A stretch of 64,000 bases of DNA from Actinophytocola glycyrrhizae (GTDB taxonomy: Bacteria; Actinomycetota; Actinomycetes; Mycobacteriales; Pseudonocardiaceae), in NCBI RefSeq assembly GCF_042653545.1, contig NZ_JBHSIS010000002.1, forward strand, positions 1,054,001 to 1,118,000, written 5' to 3'. Position 1 is the first letter of the stretch. Every line of letters starts with the position of its first letter. Of the stretch, positions 40,962 to 50,071 are shown in pieces. Position numbers and translations under genes: made by a program. The notes below the pieces were generated by a model. That model saw nothing but the letters and a program-made list of their open reading frames with translations. It made no database searches and was not told the DNA's origin.

Positions 40962-41333
40962 TTGCCCAACCCCGTTCGCGTCGCCCGGGAGGGACATCGT
41001 CGGGGTTGGCAAGAGCAGCACCCGGCCAGGTAGTCGGCGATAGCCATCGGACCTGATGGTATACCCGAAAGGGGATCGGAAAGGCGTGATGATCACACGC
41101 CGGTTCTCATGGCGGAGCGCACGCGCCATGCACGGATCCACCGTGGTGACTTGCCGAGCATCGCGTTCGCCCGATCTCGTTGTCGATCTTCACGTACAGT
41201 ACAGCCACAACGGTTTCGGATACCCGAATGCAACGGATTTCGGAAACCGCTGCCTGTGCCAAGGGCCGAACCGCAGGGCTGCGCACCGTGCTCGTAGGAG
41301 GCGCCCAGGTGCTCCAGAGAGGTTGATGCCGAC
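40962..41333. other. divergent promoter region
   Basis: This 372-base gap between the divergent hydrolase and kinase-like genes contains no supported gene. It has AT-richer patches, including TATACCCG (41060-41067), a related ATACCCG near 41220 and ACGTACAGTACAG near 41191. These could be promoter elements, but no well-spaced -35/-10 pair was found. Confidence 0.4.
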
Positions 41334-42485
41334 GTGGAGGCAGTCGTCGAGAGTGTTGACATGTCGCGCGGTGCGCGTCTGGCCGCTCACAGCGCCGTAT
41401 CCACGGCGCTGGCCCTGTGCAGTGATCGTGAACTGCGCGACCTCGTGGACGGGGCTGAACCAATGGGCTCCGGTATCGGCGGGACATCGGCGCTACTGGA
41501 CGTCGGCGGGACCCCGGTCTTCGTCAAGCGGGTGCCGCTGACCGATCTGGAAAGGCAACCGGAGAACGTCCGGTCCACGGCGAACCTCTTCGGGCTACCA
41601 GCCTTCTGCCATTACGGCGTCGGGGCAGGAGCGCCGGGCTTCGGGGCCTGGCGGGAGCTGGCCGTGCACATCATGACGACGAACTGGGTCCTCGCGCAGG
41701 ACTACGAGGGTTTCCCACTGATGTACCACTGGCGGGTGCTGCCGCACCCTGGGCAGTCGCTTCCCGAGGAACTGACCGACGTGGAGAAGGCCGTCGCGTA
41801 CTGGGGAGGCGGCTCGGAGGTACGGCACCGGATCGAGGCTCTGCGCGATTCCTCGGCGAGCGTCGCGCTGTTCCTGGAGTACATCCCGCAGAACCTGCAC
41901 GACTGGCTGGGCGCTCAGGTCAAGGCAGGCGACGAGGCCACCGAGAGCGCCTGCGCCATGGTCGTGAGGCAACTGCGGGCTGGGACCTCGTTCATGAACG
42001 TCCGTGGTCTCCTGCACTTCGACGCCCACTTCCAGAACATCCTGACCGACGGTCGGCGTCTGTACTTCGCGGACTACGGCCTCGCGATCTGCTCCCGGTT
42101 CGACCTGTCCAAGGAGGAAGCCGGCTTCTTCGCCGAACACCAGTCCTATGACCGTTGCTACACCGTCACACACCTGGTGATCTGGCTGATCGCCGAGCTG
42201 CACGGGCACAAGGGGGACGACCTCAGGACGTTCGTTCGCGCATGTGCCCGAGGGGAGCGGCCGGCGGGAACTCCGCCGCAGGTCGCGGAGATCCTCACCC
42301 GCCATGCTCCTGTCGCCGTGGTGATGACGGACTTCTACCGCGGGTTCCACCGGGAGAGCAGACAGATTCCCTATCCGGTGGAGGAGATCGGCCGGATCGG
42401 CGGATCGGGCAGCTCGTCCCGCCGAGAGGGCGACGGAGGACACACCGGGCCGGGAACACCGGGGCCCGCCGCGCTGTTGATGTGA
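41334..42485 (+). CDS. protein kinase-like (aminoglycoside phosphotransferase/Ser-Thr kinase fold) protein
   Basis: This 383-residue protein has weak but ordered kinase landmarks: a glycine-rich stretch (PMGSGIGGTSALLDVGG), VFVKRVPL with a candidate ATP-binding Lys, the catalytic loop GLLHFDAHFQNILT (Asp and Asn in HxDxxxxN spacing) and the metal site YFADYGLA, where DYG replaces DFG. The phosphate acceptor could be a protein or a small molecule. The C-terminal 30 residues are Gly/Ser-rich and disordered. GTG41334 is the longest start; ATG41361 is possible. Confidence 0.7.
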   Translation: MEAVVESVDMSRGARLAAHSAVSTALALCSDRELRDLVDGAEPMGSGIGGTSALLDVGGTPVFVKRVPLTDLERQPENVRSTANLFGLPAFCHYGVGAGAPGFGAWRELAVHIMTTNWVLAQDYEGFPLMYHWRVLPHPGQSLPEELTDVEKAVAYWGGGSEVRHRIEALRDSSASVALFLEYIPQNLHDWLGAQVKAGDEATESACAMVVRQLRAGTSFMNVRGLLHFDAHFQNILTDGRRLYFADYGLAICSRFDLSKEEAGFFAEHQSYDRCYTVTHLVIWLIAELHGHKGDDLRTFVRACARGERPAGTPPQVAEILTRHAPVAVVMTDFYRGFHRESRQIPYPVEEIGRIGGSGSSSRREGDGGHTGPGTPGPAALLM

Positions 42486-42664
42486 GCGGTCGGTGCGGTT
42501 CGTGTCCCCCGGGCAGCACTCATCAGCCACATGCCGGTCGGAGTCACACCCTGGCGTTCACCGCGCGCGGTCCGGCCTCGCCTCGCAGGTGCCGCGAAAG
42601 TGAAACAGTTGATCAGCGCGGAGCGATGGGCAGTTGACTCGTTTCGACTCGCCTGGGGATCACT

Positions 42665-43369
42665 GTGCACACACCACCTCCGCTGACGCCTGTCCGGACC
42701 CTCGCCACGGTCGCGTCCGTGCTCATCGCCGCTGTCTGCGCCACCAACCTGTACGGGACGTGGACGGCGTGGAACGCGCACTCCGTCGTCGCCGACTACG
42801 TCGCCGGCCTGCCGGGAGTCACCGACAGCGACCTCTACGCCGCCGACGACGCCACGATCACCGCGGTCTGGGTGAGCCTGCTCGCCCTCGTCGCGTCGGT
42901 GACCGTGTTCCTGACCTGGTTGTGGCGCGCCCGCACGAACTCGGAGCGCCTCTCCGGCGTCCACCACCGCATGGGCCGCGGCTGGACCATCGGCGCCTGG
43001 TTCTGCCCGATCGTCAACCTGTGGTTCCCCCGCCGCGTCGTCGACGACATCTGGCGGGCCAGCCGCCCCGACGTACCTGCCGACCAGCGCCAGATCGACT
43101 CGCTGCCCCTGAGCCCGCTGGTCCGCGCCTGGTGGCTGATCCTCATCGCCAACTACCTGATGCAGTACTTCCTGCGCCTCCAGACCAACTCGATCAACGT
43201 GACCGTCGGCTACTTCGAGACGATCGCGGTCTACTCGACGATCAGCGCGGGCCTCACGCTCGTGGCCGGCGTGCTGCTGATCCGGGTGATCCGCCAGATC
43301 ACCGAATGGCAGTCCACGCCTCGCACCGCCATGGAGGGCAGCGCGCACCAGCAGACACCCCAGCTCTGA
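42665..43369 (+). CDS. DUF4328 membrane protein
   Basis: This 234-residue protein has about five hydrophobic segments. The DUF4328 hallmarks are visible: SVTVFLTWLWRARTNSERLS, then GRGWTIGAWFCPIVNLWFPR and VVDDIWRASRPDVP. The family is widespread in actinobacteria and its function is unknown. The start is GTG42665, with GGGGAT upstream. Confidence 0.85.
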   Translation: MHTPPPLTPVRTLATVASVLIAAVCATNLYGTWTAWNAHSVVADYVAGLPGVTDSDLYAADDATITAVWVSLLALVASVTVFLTWLWRARTNSERLSGVHHRMGRGWTIGAWFCPIVNLWFPRRVVDDIWRASRPDVPADQRQIDSLPLSPLVRAWWLILIANYLMQYFLRLQTNSINVTVGYFETIAVYSTISAGLTLVAGVLLIRVIRQITEWQSTPRTAMEGSAHQQTPQL

Positions 43370-43710
43370 CCCAGGGCCCCGGCAGAAGTACGTGTCGACT
43401 GGCCGCGCGGAGCGAGGTGTCGCTGGGCGACGGGGTGCCGGAGGCGGATCACCTCGGTGTCGGCCCGAGCGCCCCTGCGAAACCTGTAAGGATCCGCGCG
43501 AGTGCGTGCTCCTACCGGTGTCGGGTCCCCGCCGGGTGACTCGGGAAGATCTGCTGGGACGAGCGGCTGCCGGGCGGTGAGGTCGCCACCCACTGCATCG
43601 AGATCACGATCGCGGCAGGCCGGTAGGGAAACCGGCCTGCCGCGCAACCGGCGGAGTGGCCGCGCGTCCTGGGTGCGTAGATCGTTTCACCGACACCTGT
43701 GAGGTCCGCC
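43370..43710. other. intergenic region with a terminator hairpin
   Basis: This stretch between the DUF4328 and secreted-repeat genes has no supported gene. It holds the perfect hairpin at 43611-43644 and the short leader of the next gene. Confidence 0.5.
43611..43644. terminator. perfect 14-base-pair hairpin
   Basis: CGCGGCAGGCCGGT (43611-43624) pairs perfectly with ACCGGCCTGCCGCG (43631-43644) around the loop AGGGAA. It lies 240 bases after the DUF4328 gene and is a strong intrinsic-type hairpin without a T-run, as is usual in high-GC actinomycetes. Confidence 0.7.
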
Positions 43711-44562
43711 GTGTCCATCCTCCGTCTGTTATCGGCCTTCCTGCTCGCGGTCGCGGGCACCGCGGCGGCGGCGCACACGCCCGCCGCCGCGGCGGTGCCC
43801 GGGCTCGAGCTGGCCTGGTCCGCACCCGCGACACCCAGCTCGGCCACGACCCGCATCGCCGCCGCGGGCTGCCCGACCGGCAAGCGAGTGGTCGGCGCGT
43901 TCGCGTTCACCTCCGGCAACACGCGTGATGTCGTGATCACGGGGCTGATCCCGACCACGAACTCGGTGATCGCCCTCGCCAGTGAGGACCAGGACGGCAC
44001 GGACGACAACTGGCAGCTGACCGTGCAGGCGATGTGCGCGAGCCCGCTGCCCGGCCAGACGATCGTCACCACGTCCTCGGCTTACACGTCGGCGAACAAG
44101 CAGGTCACCGCGACGTGCCCAGCAGGCACCCGGATGCTCACCGGCGGCTGGAACCTGAACGGGAGCGACGGCGAGGTGTTCCTCAACCAGGTGGCGCCCG
44201 CCGCCGACCTGTCCCGGATGTCGGTGACCGGCATGGAGGACCAGGACGGCATGGCCGATACCTGGCGGCTCACCACCCACGCGGTGTGCGCCGACCCGCT
44301 GCCCGGGCTGTTCACCCGCACCGCCACGTCGGCGGCCGACTCCGCCGACAAGTCCGTGGTGATCGTGTGCGACCCCGGCCAGCAGCGGCTGTCCGCGGGC
44401 TGGTCACTGATCGGCTCCGGCGCGGGCTCCCCGGCCGGACAGGTGCAGGCCCGGCCCGGCTCGGCGGGAACCGGCTGGTACGAACTGGCCGCCGTCGAGG
44501 ACGACGACGGCTACTCCGGCCACTGGTTCGCCACCGCACGCATCATCTGCGTGACGATCTAG
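43711..44562 (+). CDS. secreted protein with three internal repeats
   Basis: This 283-residue secreted protein has a signal peptide (SILRLLSAFLLAVAGTAAAA) and then three repeats of about 80 residues. Each has a Cys-Pro or Cys-Asp start (CPTGKRVVGAF, CPAGTRMLTGGW, CDPGQQRLSAGW), a central acidic EDQDG-like turn and a C-terminal Cys strand (WQLTVQAMCA, WRLTTHAVCA, WFATARIICV). The paired cysteines suggest one disulfide per repeat. GTG43711 is favoured by GAGG six bases upstream. The function is unknown. Confidence 0.78.
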   Translation: MSILRLLSAFLLAVAGTAAAAHTPAAAAVPGLELAWSAPATPSSATTRIAAAGCPTGKRVVGAFAFTSGNTRDVVITGLIPTTNSVIALASEDQDGTDDNWQLTVQAMCASPLPGQTIVTTSSAYTSANKQVTATCPAGTRMLTGGWNLNGSDGEVFLNQVAPAADLSRMSVTGMEDQDGMADTWRLTTHAVCADPLPGLFTRTATSAADSADKSVVIVCDPGQQRLSAGWSLIGSGAGSPAGQVQARPGSAGTGWYELAAVEDDDGYSGHWFATARIICVTI

Positions 44563-44629
44563 CACAGGCCGGCGGATCCGGTTTTCGCCGGCAGGGCGCC
44601 GATCCTCCCTCGTACCGGGTTGTACTCGG

Positions 44630-45586
44630 GTGGATCGGCAACGCCGCCAGAAGGAAGCCGGGCCGTCGAATCATGTGCCGGATTTCCGGCACGGGGCTCG
44701 ACTCCAGGTAGTTGAACCCGGCGAGCAGTCCTGCTCGTTCGCCATGCGCCGCATGATCGCCGACGGCCGGCAGGACGCGACCCTCGACCTTGACGACGGT
44801 TCGTTCGTCACCCCCGAGGCCGACCTGGAGCGGCTACTCCACGAGCACGTCAAAGACGTCGGTGCCGAGTTCAGGGTGTTCGTCTTCCCGCACCTGCACC
44901 TCGACGTGCTGGCGCGACGCTCCCATTTCCAGATAGCCAAGGGCGACGCGGTGGTGCACCACACGCTGGAGCCGCTGGTCGCCGAGCTGAAGGACACGGT
45001 CAACTCGTTCGTCCGGTGGCCGGAGGGCCAACTGCGGTCCACCGCACACCTGCTGATGCAGGCGGTGTTCCAACGACCGGGCGACGCGGGAACCGTGTAC
45101 CTGCAATGCGCCCGGGTGGCGACCTTCGCCCAGCTGCCGTGGGGTGCCATCGTCCGGGACCGGTACTGCACGATCCTGCTGGAACGGCTTCAGGCGGACG
45201 ACCAGGTGGCACCGGCTGTCGCGGACGAGGTGCTGACGTTCCTACTGCCCCGCAAAGCGTTGCGTGTGCGGCTGGTCCATTGTGGACTGTCCTTCCTTGG
45301 CCGGGACCCCGCCAGTGACCCCAACCTCGTCGCGAAGCTGCAAGTCCTCGTGGACACCGACTTCGCGACGCAGGAACCGGTGGCGGCGCTGGAGGCGTGG
45401 CTACGGCTTACCGAACTCGGTCTTGTGGCGCAGGGAGTCCTGTCGAGTCCGGCAGCCCTGTTCCGTCTCATCGCCCCGGCCGCCATCCGCGAGTCGCGCA
45501 GAGAACTGATCACCCGAGTCCGCTGGGCGATCACGGACCTCGGCGCCCAGGACGACCTACCAGAAGCCTGGCGGACACAGCCCTGA
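44630..45586 (+). CDS. hypothetical helical protein
   Basis: This 318-residue protein has no signal peptide and no long hydrophobic segment. Its central part (VFVFPHLHLDVLARRSHFQI to LLERLQADDQVAPAVADEVL) and the Leu-rich C-terminal half look like a folded, mostly helical domain. I do not recognise a family or catalytic motif. GTG44630 is the longest start; translation could begin later, for example at ATG44747, because no clear ribosome binding site precedes either. Confidence 0.5.
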   Translation: MDRQRRQKEAGPSNHVPDFRHGARLQVVEPGEQSCSFAMRRMIADGRQDATLDLDDGSFVTPEADLERLLHEHVKDVGAEFRVFVFPHLHLDVLARRSHFQIAKGDAVVHHTLEPLVAELKDTVNSFVRWPEGQLRSTAHLLMQAVFQRPGDAGTVYLQCARVATFAQLPWGAIVRDRYCTILLERLQADDQVAPAVADEVLTFLLPRKALRVRLVHCGLSFLGRDPASDPNLVAKLQVLVDTDFATQEPVAALEAWLRLTELGLVAQGVLSSPAALFRLIAPAAIRESRRELITRVRWAITDLGAQDDLPEAWRTQP

Positions 45587-45788
45587 CGGCATAACGGCCC
45601 TTCGGCCTGCCGCTGGGGTCCCGTCGGCGGTGGTCACGATGTCGTGGACTCTTGTGGCCGGCACATGGGAGGCATCCCCACCCGATCCCGCGCCCACCAC
45701 GACCACTGTCACCCACGGCAGCAAAGGCACGGTGCCGCGAGTCCGGCCGATTGCGTCGAAACGAGGCACAGATTAGGCCGTTCGGCCC

Positions 45789-45813
45789 GTTTCACGGCGT
45801 TGGCGACGGGTAT
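45789..45813 (+). promoter_or_regulatory. SigB-type stress promoter
   Basis: GTTT (45789-45792) and GGGTAT (45808-45813) are spaced by 15 bases and fit the actinobacterial general-stress sigma factor pattern. The promoter lies 67 bases before the DUF6131-type gene. Confidence 0.65.
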
Positions 45814-45880
45814 CTGCCGTAGCAGCAACCATGAGGCACGCGGCGCGGTTCTCGCGCCCCTCGTAGAAAGAAGGATTCCG

Positions 45881-46036
45881 TTGATCGTCTTAGGCGCCAT
45901 CCTGCTCGTGATCGGGTTCATCGCGGACATCTCGATCCTGTGGACGATTGGAATCATCCTGCTCGTCGTCGGTGCCATCCTGGCCATCCTCGGCGGCACC
46001 GGACGCGCGGTGGCAGGCCGCAAGCACTGGTTCTGA
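45881..46036 (+). CDS. DUF6131-type small hydrophobic protein
   Basis: This 51-residue protein starts at TTG45881, seven bases after AAGAAGG. Two hydrophobic helices (IVLGAILLVIGFIADISILW and TIGIILLVVGAILAILGG) are followed by a basic tail (RAVAGRKHWF). This is the pattern of the DUF6131 small membrane proteins common in actinomycetes. The SigB-like promoter upstream suggests stress induction. Confidence 0.8.
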   Translation: MIVLGAILLVIGFIADISILWTIGIILLVVGAILAILGGTGRAVAGRKHWF

Positions 46037-46173
46037 CCCGTCGACCAGCCGCCACAGGGAAACTCGTGCGGGGTGCCGCCGGCTCACGTCGGCGACACCC
46101 CGCCTTGTCAACACCCACCCCGGACGGAAGATCCAAGATCATCGTTGTCGGGGAACTTCTTCGCGCTTGCCGG

Positions 46174-47358
46174 TCAGTACGCTCCGGTGGCGCTGTTCTC
46201 GGTGAGGTCGTACAGCTCCAGGAACGTGCTCGGCACCGCGTTCACCGCGGCGCGGAACGTCGCCACGTCCTCGGTGTAGCCCTCCTCCGCGGTGGTGAGC
46301 GTGCCGACCATGTCCACGACCTGGTCGTAGAGCGCGATCGCGACCGCGCCCGGGTCGTGGTCGTAGGTGAACTCGGTCTTGGCGACCTTGCCGAGGAAGT
46401 CGTCGCCGAGCCAGGCCACGATCGTGATCACCCGGGTGGCGACCTTCGCCTGCGGGAGCCAGCCGACCACGGTGTTGATGCGGTTCACGGCCTTCCACAC
46501 GCCAGTCAGGTCGGTCTCGCTGCTGGTCTCCGACTGCGCGCCGAGCGCTGCCGTCGCGGCCTGCACGAGGTTGATGCTGTTGTTGCGGTAGGTGTCGATG
46601 ATCGTGGCGCGTTCGTTGACGAGGATGCTGAGCCCGTTGGCCATCAACGCGTGGTTGTAGAGCGTGGGCGAGGTCGAGGCGAAGAAGCCCTCGCTCGCGC
46701 GGTCGGCCGCGGTGCCGGTCCAGTCCGCCCGCCAGTCGGTGCCCTCGTGGCGGTCCCCGAACAGCCCGTTCACCTCGTCGACCAGCGTCAACGACGTCCG
46801 CAGGGCGGGGTCGCCCTGTTCGGCCTCGCCACCGAGGTCACCCGCCATCCCGACGAGCGCGTCGCGGGCGGCACGTAGCGACGACAGCTTCTGGTCGGCG
46901 AACTTCGGCAACCGGTCGAAGATGTACGTGCGGTCCTGGTACGCCCATTCCTCGGCCTGCGCGAGGAGCAGACCGACGCCACAGTCGATGGTCTCGGGCA
47001 CCTCCACCGAAGCACCGTCGGCGGTCGGCGGCCAGAAGACGGTCTGGCTGCCGGACTCGGACGACCACACGAGCCCGGGGCACGACGTCGGCACGCCGCC
47101 CGCCCGGCCACCGTCGTACCAGGCGAGGGCCGTGCAGTTGCCGGAGACCGCGTGCGCGTACACCTCGGCCCGCCGGTGGTCGTACACCGGCGCGTAGTGG
47201 CTCTGCTTGTAGATGTGCAGCGCGGGCGGGATGTACCCGGAACTGACGACCGCGTCGTGGATCGTCTGCTGCCAGCGGTCGGTGGACGCCGCCTCGAACT
47301 GGTCGAGAACGTACCCGAGCGCACCCGCGTAGTCCTCGTTGTCACCAGGGCCGGCCAT
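46174..47358 (-). CDS. large partner of a type VII secretion-like substrate pair, unknown function
   Basis: This 394-residue protein has helix-rich N- and C-terminal parts, with LVDEVNGLFGDRHEGTDWRA and DWTGTAADRASEGFFASTSP resembling the W-x-G turn region of WXG100/ESX substrates. No signal peptide or membrane segment is present. Its ATG overlaps the stop of the preceding WXG100-like gene by one base (TGATG), so the two proteins are made in equal amounts and probably interact. No toxin motif was recognised in the C-terminal part. Confidence 0.7.
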   Translation of the reverse strand: MAGPGDNEDYAGALGYVLDQFEAASTDRWQQTIHDAVVSSGYIPPALHIYKQSHYAPVYDHRRAEVYAHAVSGNCTALAWYDGGRAGGVPTSCPGLVWSSESGSQTVFWPPTADGASVEVPETIDCGVGLLLAQAEEWAYQDRTYIFDRLPKFADQKLSSLRAARDALVGMAGDLGGEAEQGDPALRTSLTLVDEVNGLFGDRHEGTDWRADWTGTAADRASEGFFASTSPTLYNHALMANGLSILVNERATIIDTYRNNSINLVQAATAALGAQSETSSETDLTGVWKAVNRINTVVGWLPQAKVATRVITIVAWLGDDFLGKVAKTEFTYDHDPGAVAIALYDQVVDMVGTLTTAEEGYTEDVATFRAAVNAVPSTFLELYDLTENSATGAY

Positions 47359-47867
47359 CAGTCCCTCCCGCTGTCGACGGTGTCCAGGTAGTCCTCGGCG
47401 GATCCGCTCGCCGCGTGCTGCTCGGTGCCGAAACCGTCGGCGTGCTCGGTGGTGCCTTCCTGGCGTGCGGTCTCGTCCGCCTCGTCGCCCGGGTTCCAGT
47501 CCGCGTTGCCGTACTCCCGGTTCGCGGCGTAGGCGGAGTCACCGCTCTCCAGATCCCCCATGTACGCCTCGAACACCCGCCGCTGGTCCTCCTCCTGCTG
47601 GGTGTACGTGCTCGCGGACGCCTCCAGCTGCTCACCGGCGAGGAAGTAGCGGCTGGAAGTGGTCTTCAGGTACTCGACGAACTCGTCGACGAGCGCGATC
47701 ACCTCGGTGTCGGCGGCGGTCGCGGCCCCGTCCTTGTCCGTGAGGTGGCCGACAGCCGCGTCCACGTCACTGACCCGGCCCACGACGGCGGCGTAGCCGT
47801 TCGCGGCGGCGTAGCACTGCTTGGCCATGTCGAGGATGGCGCTGATGTCGACGTTGTACCCGGTCAT
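47358..47867 (-). CDS. WXG100/ESX-like small helical protein
   Basis: This 169-residue protein has an all-helical N-terminal half of about 110 residues, from VDISAILDMAKQCYAAANGY to YLKTTSSRYFLAGEQLEASA. It matches the size of WXG100-like ESX-family proteins but lacks the exact W-x-G. The acidic, disordered C-terminal tail is rich in Glu, Asp and Gly. TGGAGGA stands a few bases before ATG47867. Together with its overlapping partner it looks like a type VII secreted heterodimer encoded away from any secretion-core gene. Confidence 0.68.
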   Translation of the reverse strand: MTGYNVDISAILDMAKQCYAAANGYAAVVGRVSDVDAAVGHLTDKDGAATAADTEVIALVDEFVEYLKTTSSRYFLAGEQLEASASTYTQQEEDQRRVFEAYMGDLESGDSAYAANREYGNADWNPGDEADETARQEGTTEHADGFGTEQHAASGSAEDYLDTVDSGRD

Positions 47868-48141
47868 GTCACTTCCTCCAGATCGCGGCGGTGTCGACGT
47901 CCGCCGCGGTGGCGGGACGGTGACCCAGCGCGAGACGACGAACTCACGACATCCGCGAACCTCGGCATGAGCTCCTGCGCCTGGTTCTGGGCCTACAGGA
48001 TCACGGCGGACTTTCCCCGGTCTTTCACGACGAGGAAAGACGAGGAAAGCGGAGGCGGCGGTGATGCTGCCGGGACCGTGCAACTGCCGGCGGGCGCGTG
48101 GTCCACTGCCGACGAAGAACGGTGGCCGCGCCCGAGGGGCA

Positions 48142-49827
48142 TCACAGCAGCACCAGCAGGCAGAGCACGCCGAGGAGCAGCGCGGCCCACCAGACCATCA
48201 GATGGGTCGACCATGGTGTCGCGATGCGCCCACTGGGCCGGAGCGGGCCACTGGCCGTCACCCACAGACGCCCGGCGTGGCGGCGCAGTGGCGCGCCGAG
48301 TTGGTGGCCGAGACGGCTCGTGGTCCGGGTCAGGGCCTGCCAGGCGGCAGGGAGGGTGCGCCGGTAGACCACGTCGGCGTCCAGGTTCACCGAGCGGAGT
48401 TCGGGTGGGTGGAGACCGCTTCTGATCAGCACGACGAAGGCCAGGGCGGCGAACAGCAGCAGCTGTAGCTGGTGGACCACGTGGGAGGTCGTGTAGGGCT
48501 GGTAGTCCATGGCGTGGGGCAGGATGTCGTACAGGAGTCCCGGCACGACGCCGATCCCGACGCAGAGCAGCGCGGCCAGCGCCATCGCCACGCGCATGTT
48601 CACGGGGGGCTCGGCCACCCGGTGGCCTCGGTCGTGGGCGAAGAAGGCGAAGTAGGGGACCCTGATGCCGGTGTACTGGAGCACACCGGCGGCGGCGAAC
48701 AGCAGCAGCAACCAGATCACCGCCCGGTGCTCCTGCCCGACCGCTTCGAGAATCAGGGACTTCGTCGCGAAGCCGGAGAACAGGGGGACCGCGGAGATCG
48801 ACGCGGCACCGACCACGCACAGCACGGCGGTCTGCGGCATGGACTTGTACAGACCGCCCAACTCCGAGGCCTTGACGGTGCCGGTCCGCATCAGCACCGC
48901 GCCCATGCTCATCATCAGCAGGCCCTTGAACACCATGTCGGCCACGGCGTGCGCGCTCGCGCCGTTGATGCCGAGTGGGCCGCCGATGCCGACACCGACG
49001 ACCATGAACCCGAGCTGGTTGATTATGCTGTAGGCGAGTACCCGGCGCAGGTCGTTCTCGATCACGGCGTAGAAGACCGGGAACACGGCCATGATCGTGC
49101 CTATCCACACCAGTGGCTCGACGCCGGGGAAGCCGCGTGCCAGTGTGTAGACCGCGAGCTTGGTGGTGAACACGGACAGCGCCACCGCGCCGACGACCGT
49201 GGCCTCGGGGTAGGTGTCGGTCAGCCAGACGTGCAGCAGGGGGAAGGCGCACTTGATGCCCACCGCGACCAGGATCAGCATCCCGCCGGGGCCCGCCAGT
49301 CCCAGGTAGCTGAACTCGATCCCGGCGCCCGCGTGGACCCGCCACACGATGCCGGCCAGCATCAGGAGGCCGGAGATCACCTGCGCAACCAGGTACCGCA
49401 TGGCGGCACGGTGGCTGCGTTCGGTGCGGCCGGCCCAGATCAGGAAGGTCGAGGACAGGCCGGCGAGCTCCCAGAACACGAACAGGGTCAGCAGGTCGCC
49501 TGCGAGCGCACCGCCGACGGCGGTGGCGGCGTAGACCAGGATCACGGTCTGCTGGAGGGTATCCCGCAGGTGCATCGCGTAGATGGCGGCGAGCAGGGCG
49601 GCGACGAGGAACCCGGTCGCGAACACCCGCGACAGGGCGTCCACCCGCACCGGGTTGAGCTCCAGGCCGAGGAACTCGTACGTGGCCCCGGCGCCCTCGG
49701 GCAGCAGCCACAGCACGACCAGTCCCGCGACGGGAAGTGCCGCCATCAGGGCGCGGCGCGGCCAGCCCCGCAGCAGCGGCACGAGGAACGCGCCGAGGAT
49801 CAGCAACACGGCGGGGCTACTCGTCAT
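48142..49827 (-). CDS. NuoL/MnhD-like antiporter subunit (third copy)
   Basis: This 561-residue protein has about 14 transmembrane segments with complex I/Mrp antiporter-type motifs, such as DLLTLFVFWELAGLSSTFLI, VGIKCAFPLLHVWLTDTYPE and VADMVFKGLLMMSMGAVLMR. The lysines and glutamates of the proton path are present. It ends with a Leu-rich C-terminal segment after an approximately 60-residue basic linker. It is the last gene of the Mrp operon; its ATG overlaps the upstream small gene by 11 bases. Confidence 0.85.
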   Translation of the reverse strand: MTSSPAVLLILGAFLVPLLRGWPRRALMAALPVAGLVVLWLLPEGAGATYEFLGLELNPVRVDALSRVFATGFLVAALLAAIYAMHLRDTLQQTVILVYAATAVGGALAGDLLTLFVFWELAGLSSTFLIWAGRTERSHRAAMRYLVAQVISGLLMLAGIVWRVHAGAGIEFSYLGLAGPGGMLILVAVGIKCAFPLLHVWLTDTYPEATVVGAVALSVFTTKLAVYTLARGFPGVEPLVWIGTIMAVFPVFYAVIENDLRRVLAYSIINQLGFMVVGVGIGGPLGINGASAHAVADMVFKGLLMMSMGAVLMRTGTVKASELGGLYKSMPQTAVLCVVGAASISAVPLFSGFATKSLILEAVGQEHRAVIWLLLLFAAAGVLQYTGIRVPYFAFFAHDRGHRVAEPPVNMRVAMALAALLCVGIGVVPGLLYDILPHAMDYQPYTTSHVVHQLQLLLFAALAFVVLIRSGLHPPELRSVNLDADVVYRRTLPAAWQALTRTTSRLGHQLGAPLRRHAGRLWVTASGPLRPSGRIATPWSTHLMVWWAALLLGVLCLLVLL

Positions 49828-50071
49828 CGCGGTTCCGTTCCGGCCGCTCGTAGTAGTCCTCGTCGCGCCGCAGCACCCGCCGGAGCTCCTTCGCCGTGAG
49901 CACCAGGGCCACGCTGGCGGCGAACCCGTACACGGGGTAGAAGCCGAACCAGCCCTCGAAGGCGAAGTGCGGGTGCTTGGCGAGGAAGAAGTCGGCGACG
50001 AACACCAGCCCGCACAGCACGACGAGGCCGTACCCGACGCGCGGGCCGGCCAGCCGACGACGGTCGTTCAT
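49817..50071 (-). CDS. small two-pass membrane protein of the Mrp operon
   Basis: This 84-residue protein has a short basic start (MNDRRRL) and two hydrophobic segments (YGLVVLCGLVFVADFFLAKH and YPVYGFAASVALVLTAKELR), then a charged tail (RRDEDYYERPERNRDDE). Its ATG overlaps the preceding NuoL/MnhD-like stop by four bases and it overlaps the following gene by 11 bases, so it is a bona fide operon member. It is not one of the canonical MnhA-G subunits. Confidence 0.75.
   Translation of the reverse strand: MNDRRRLAGPRVGYGLVVLCGLVFVADFFLAKHPHFAFEGWFGFYPVYGFAASVALVLTAKELRRVLRRDEDYYERPERNRDDE

Noticed and set aside
41056..41333. Possible short gene before the kinase-like gene
   Set aside because: The frame from 41056 has mixed composition, no ribosome binding site and runs into the kinase-like gene in another frame.
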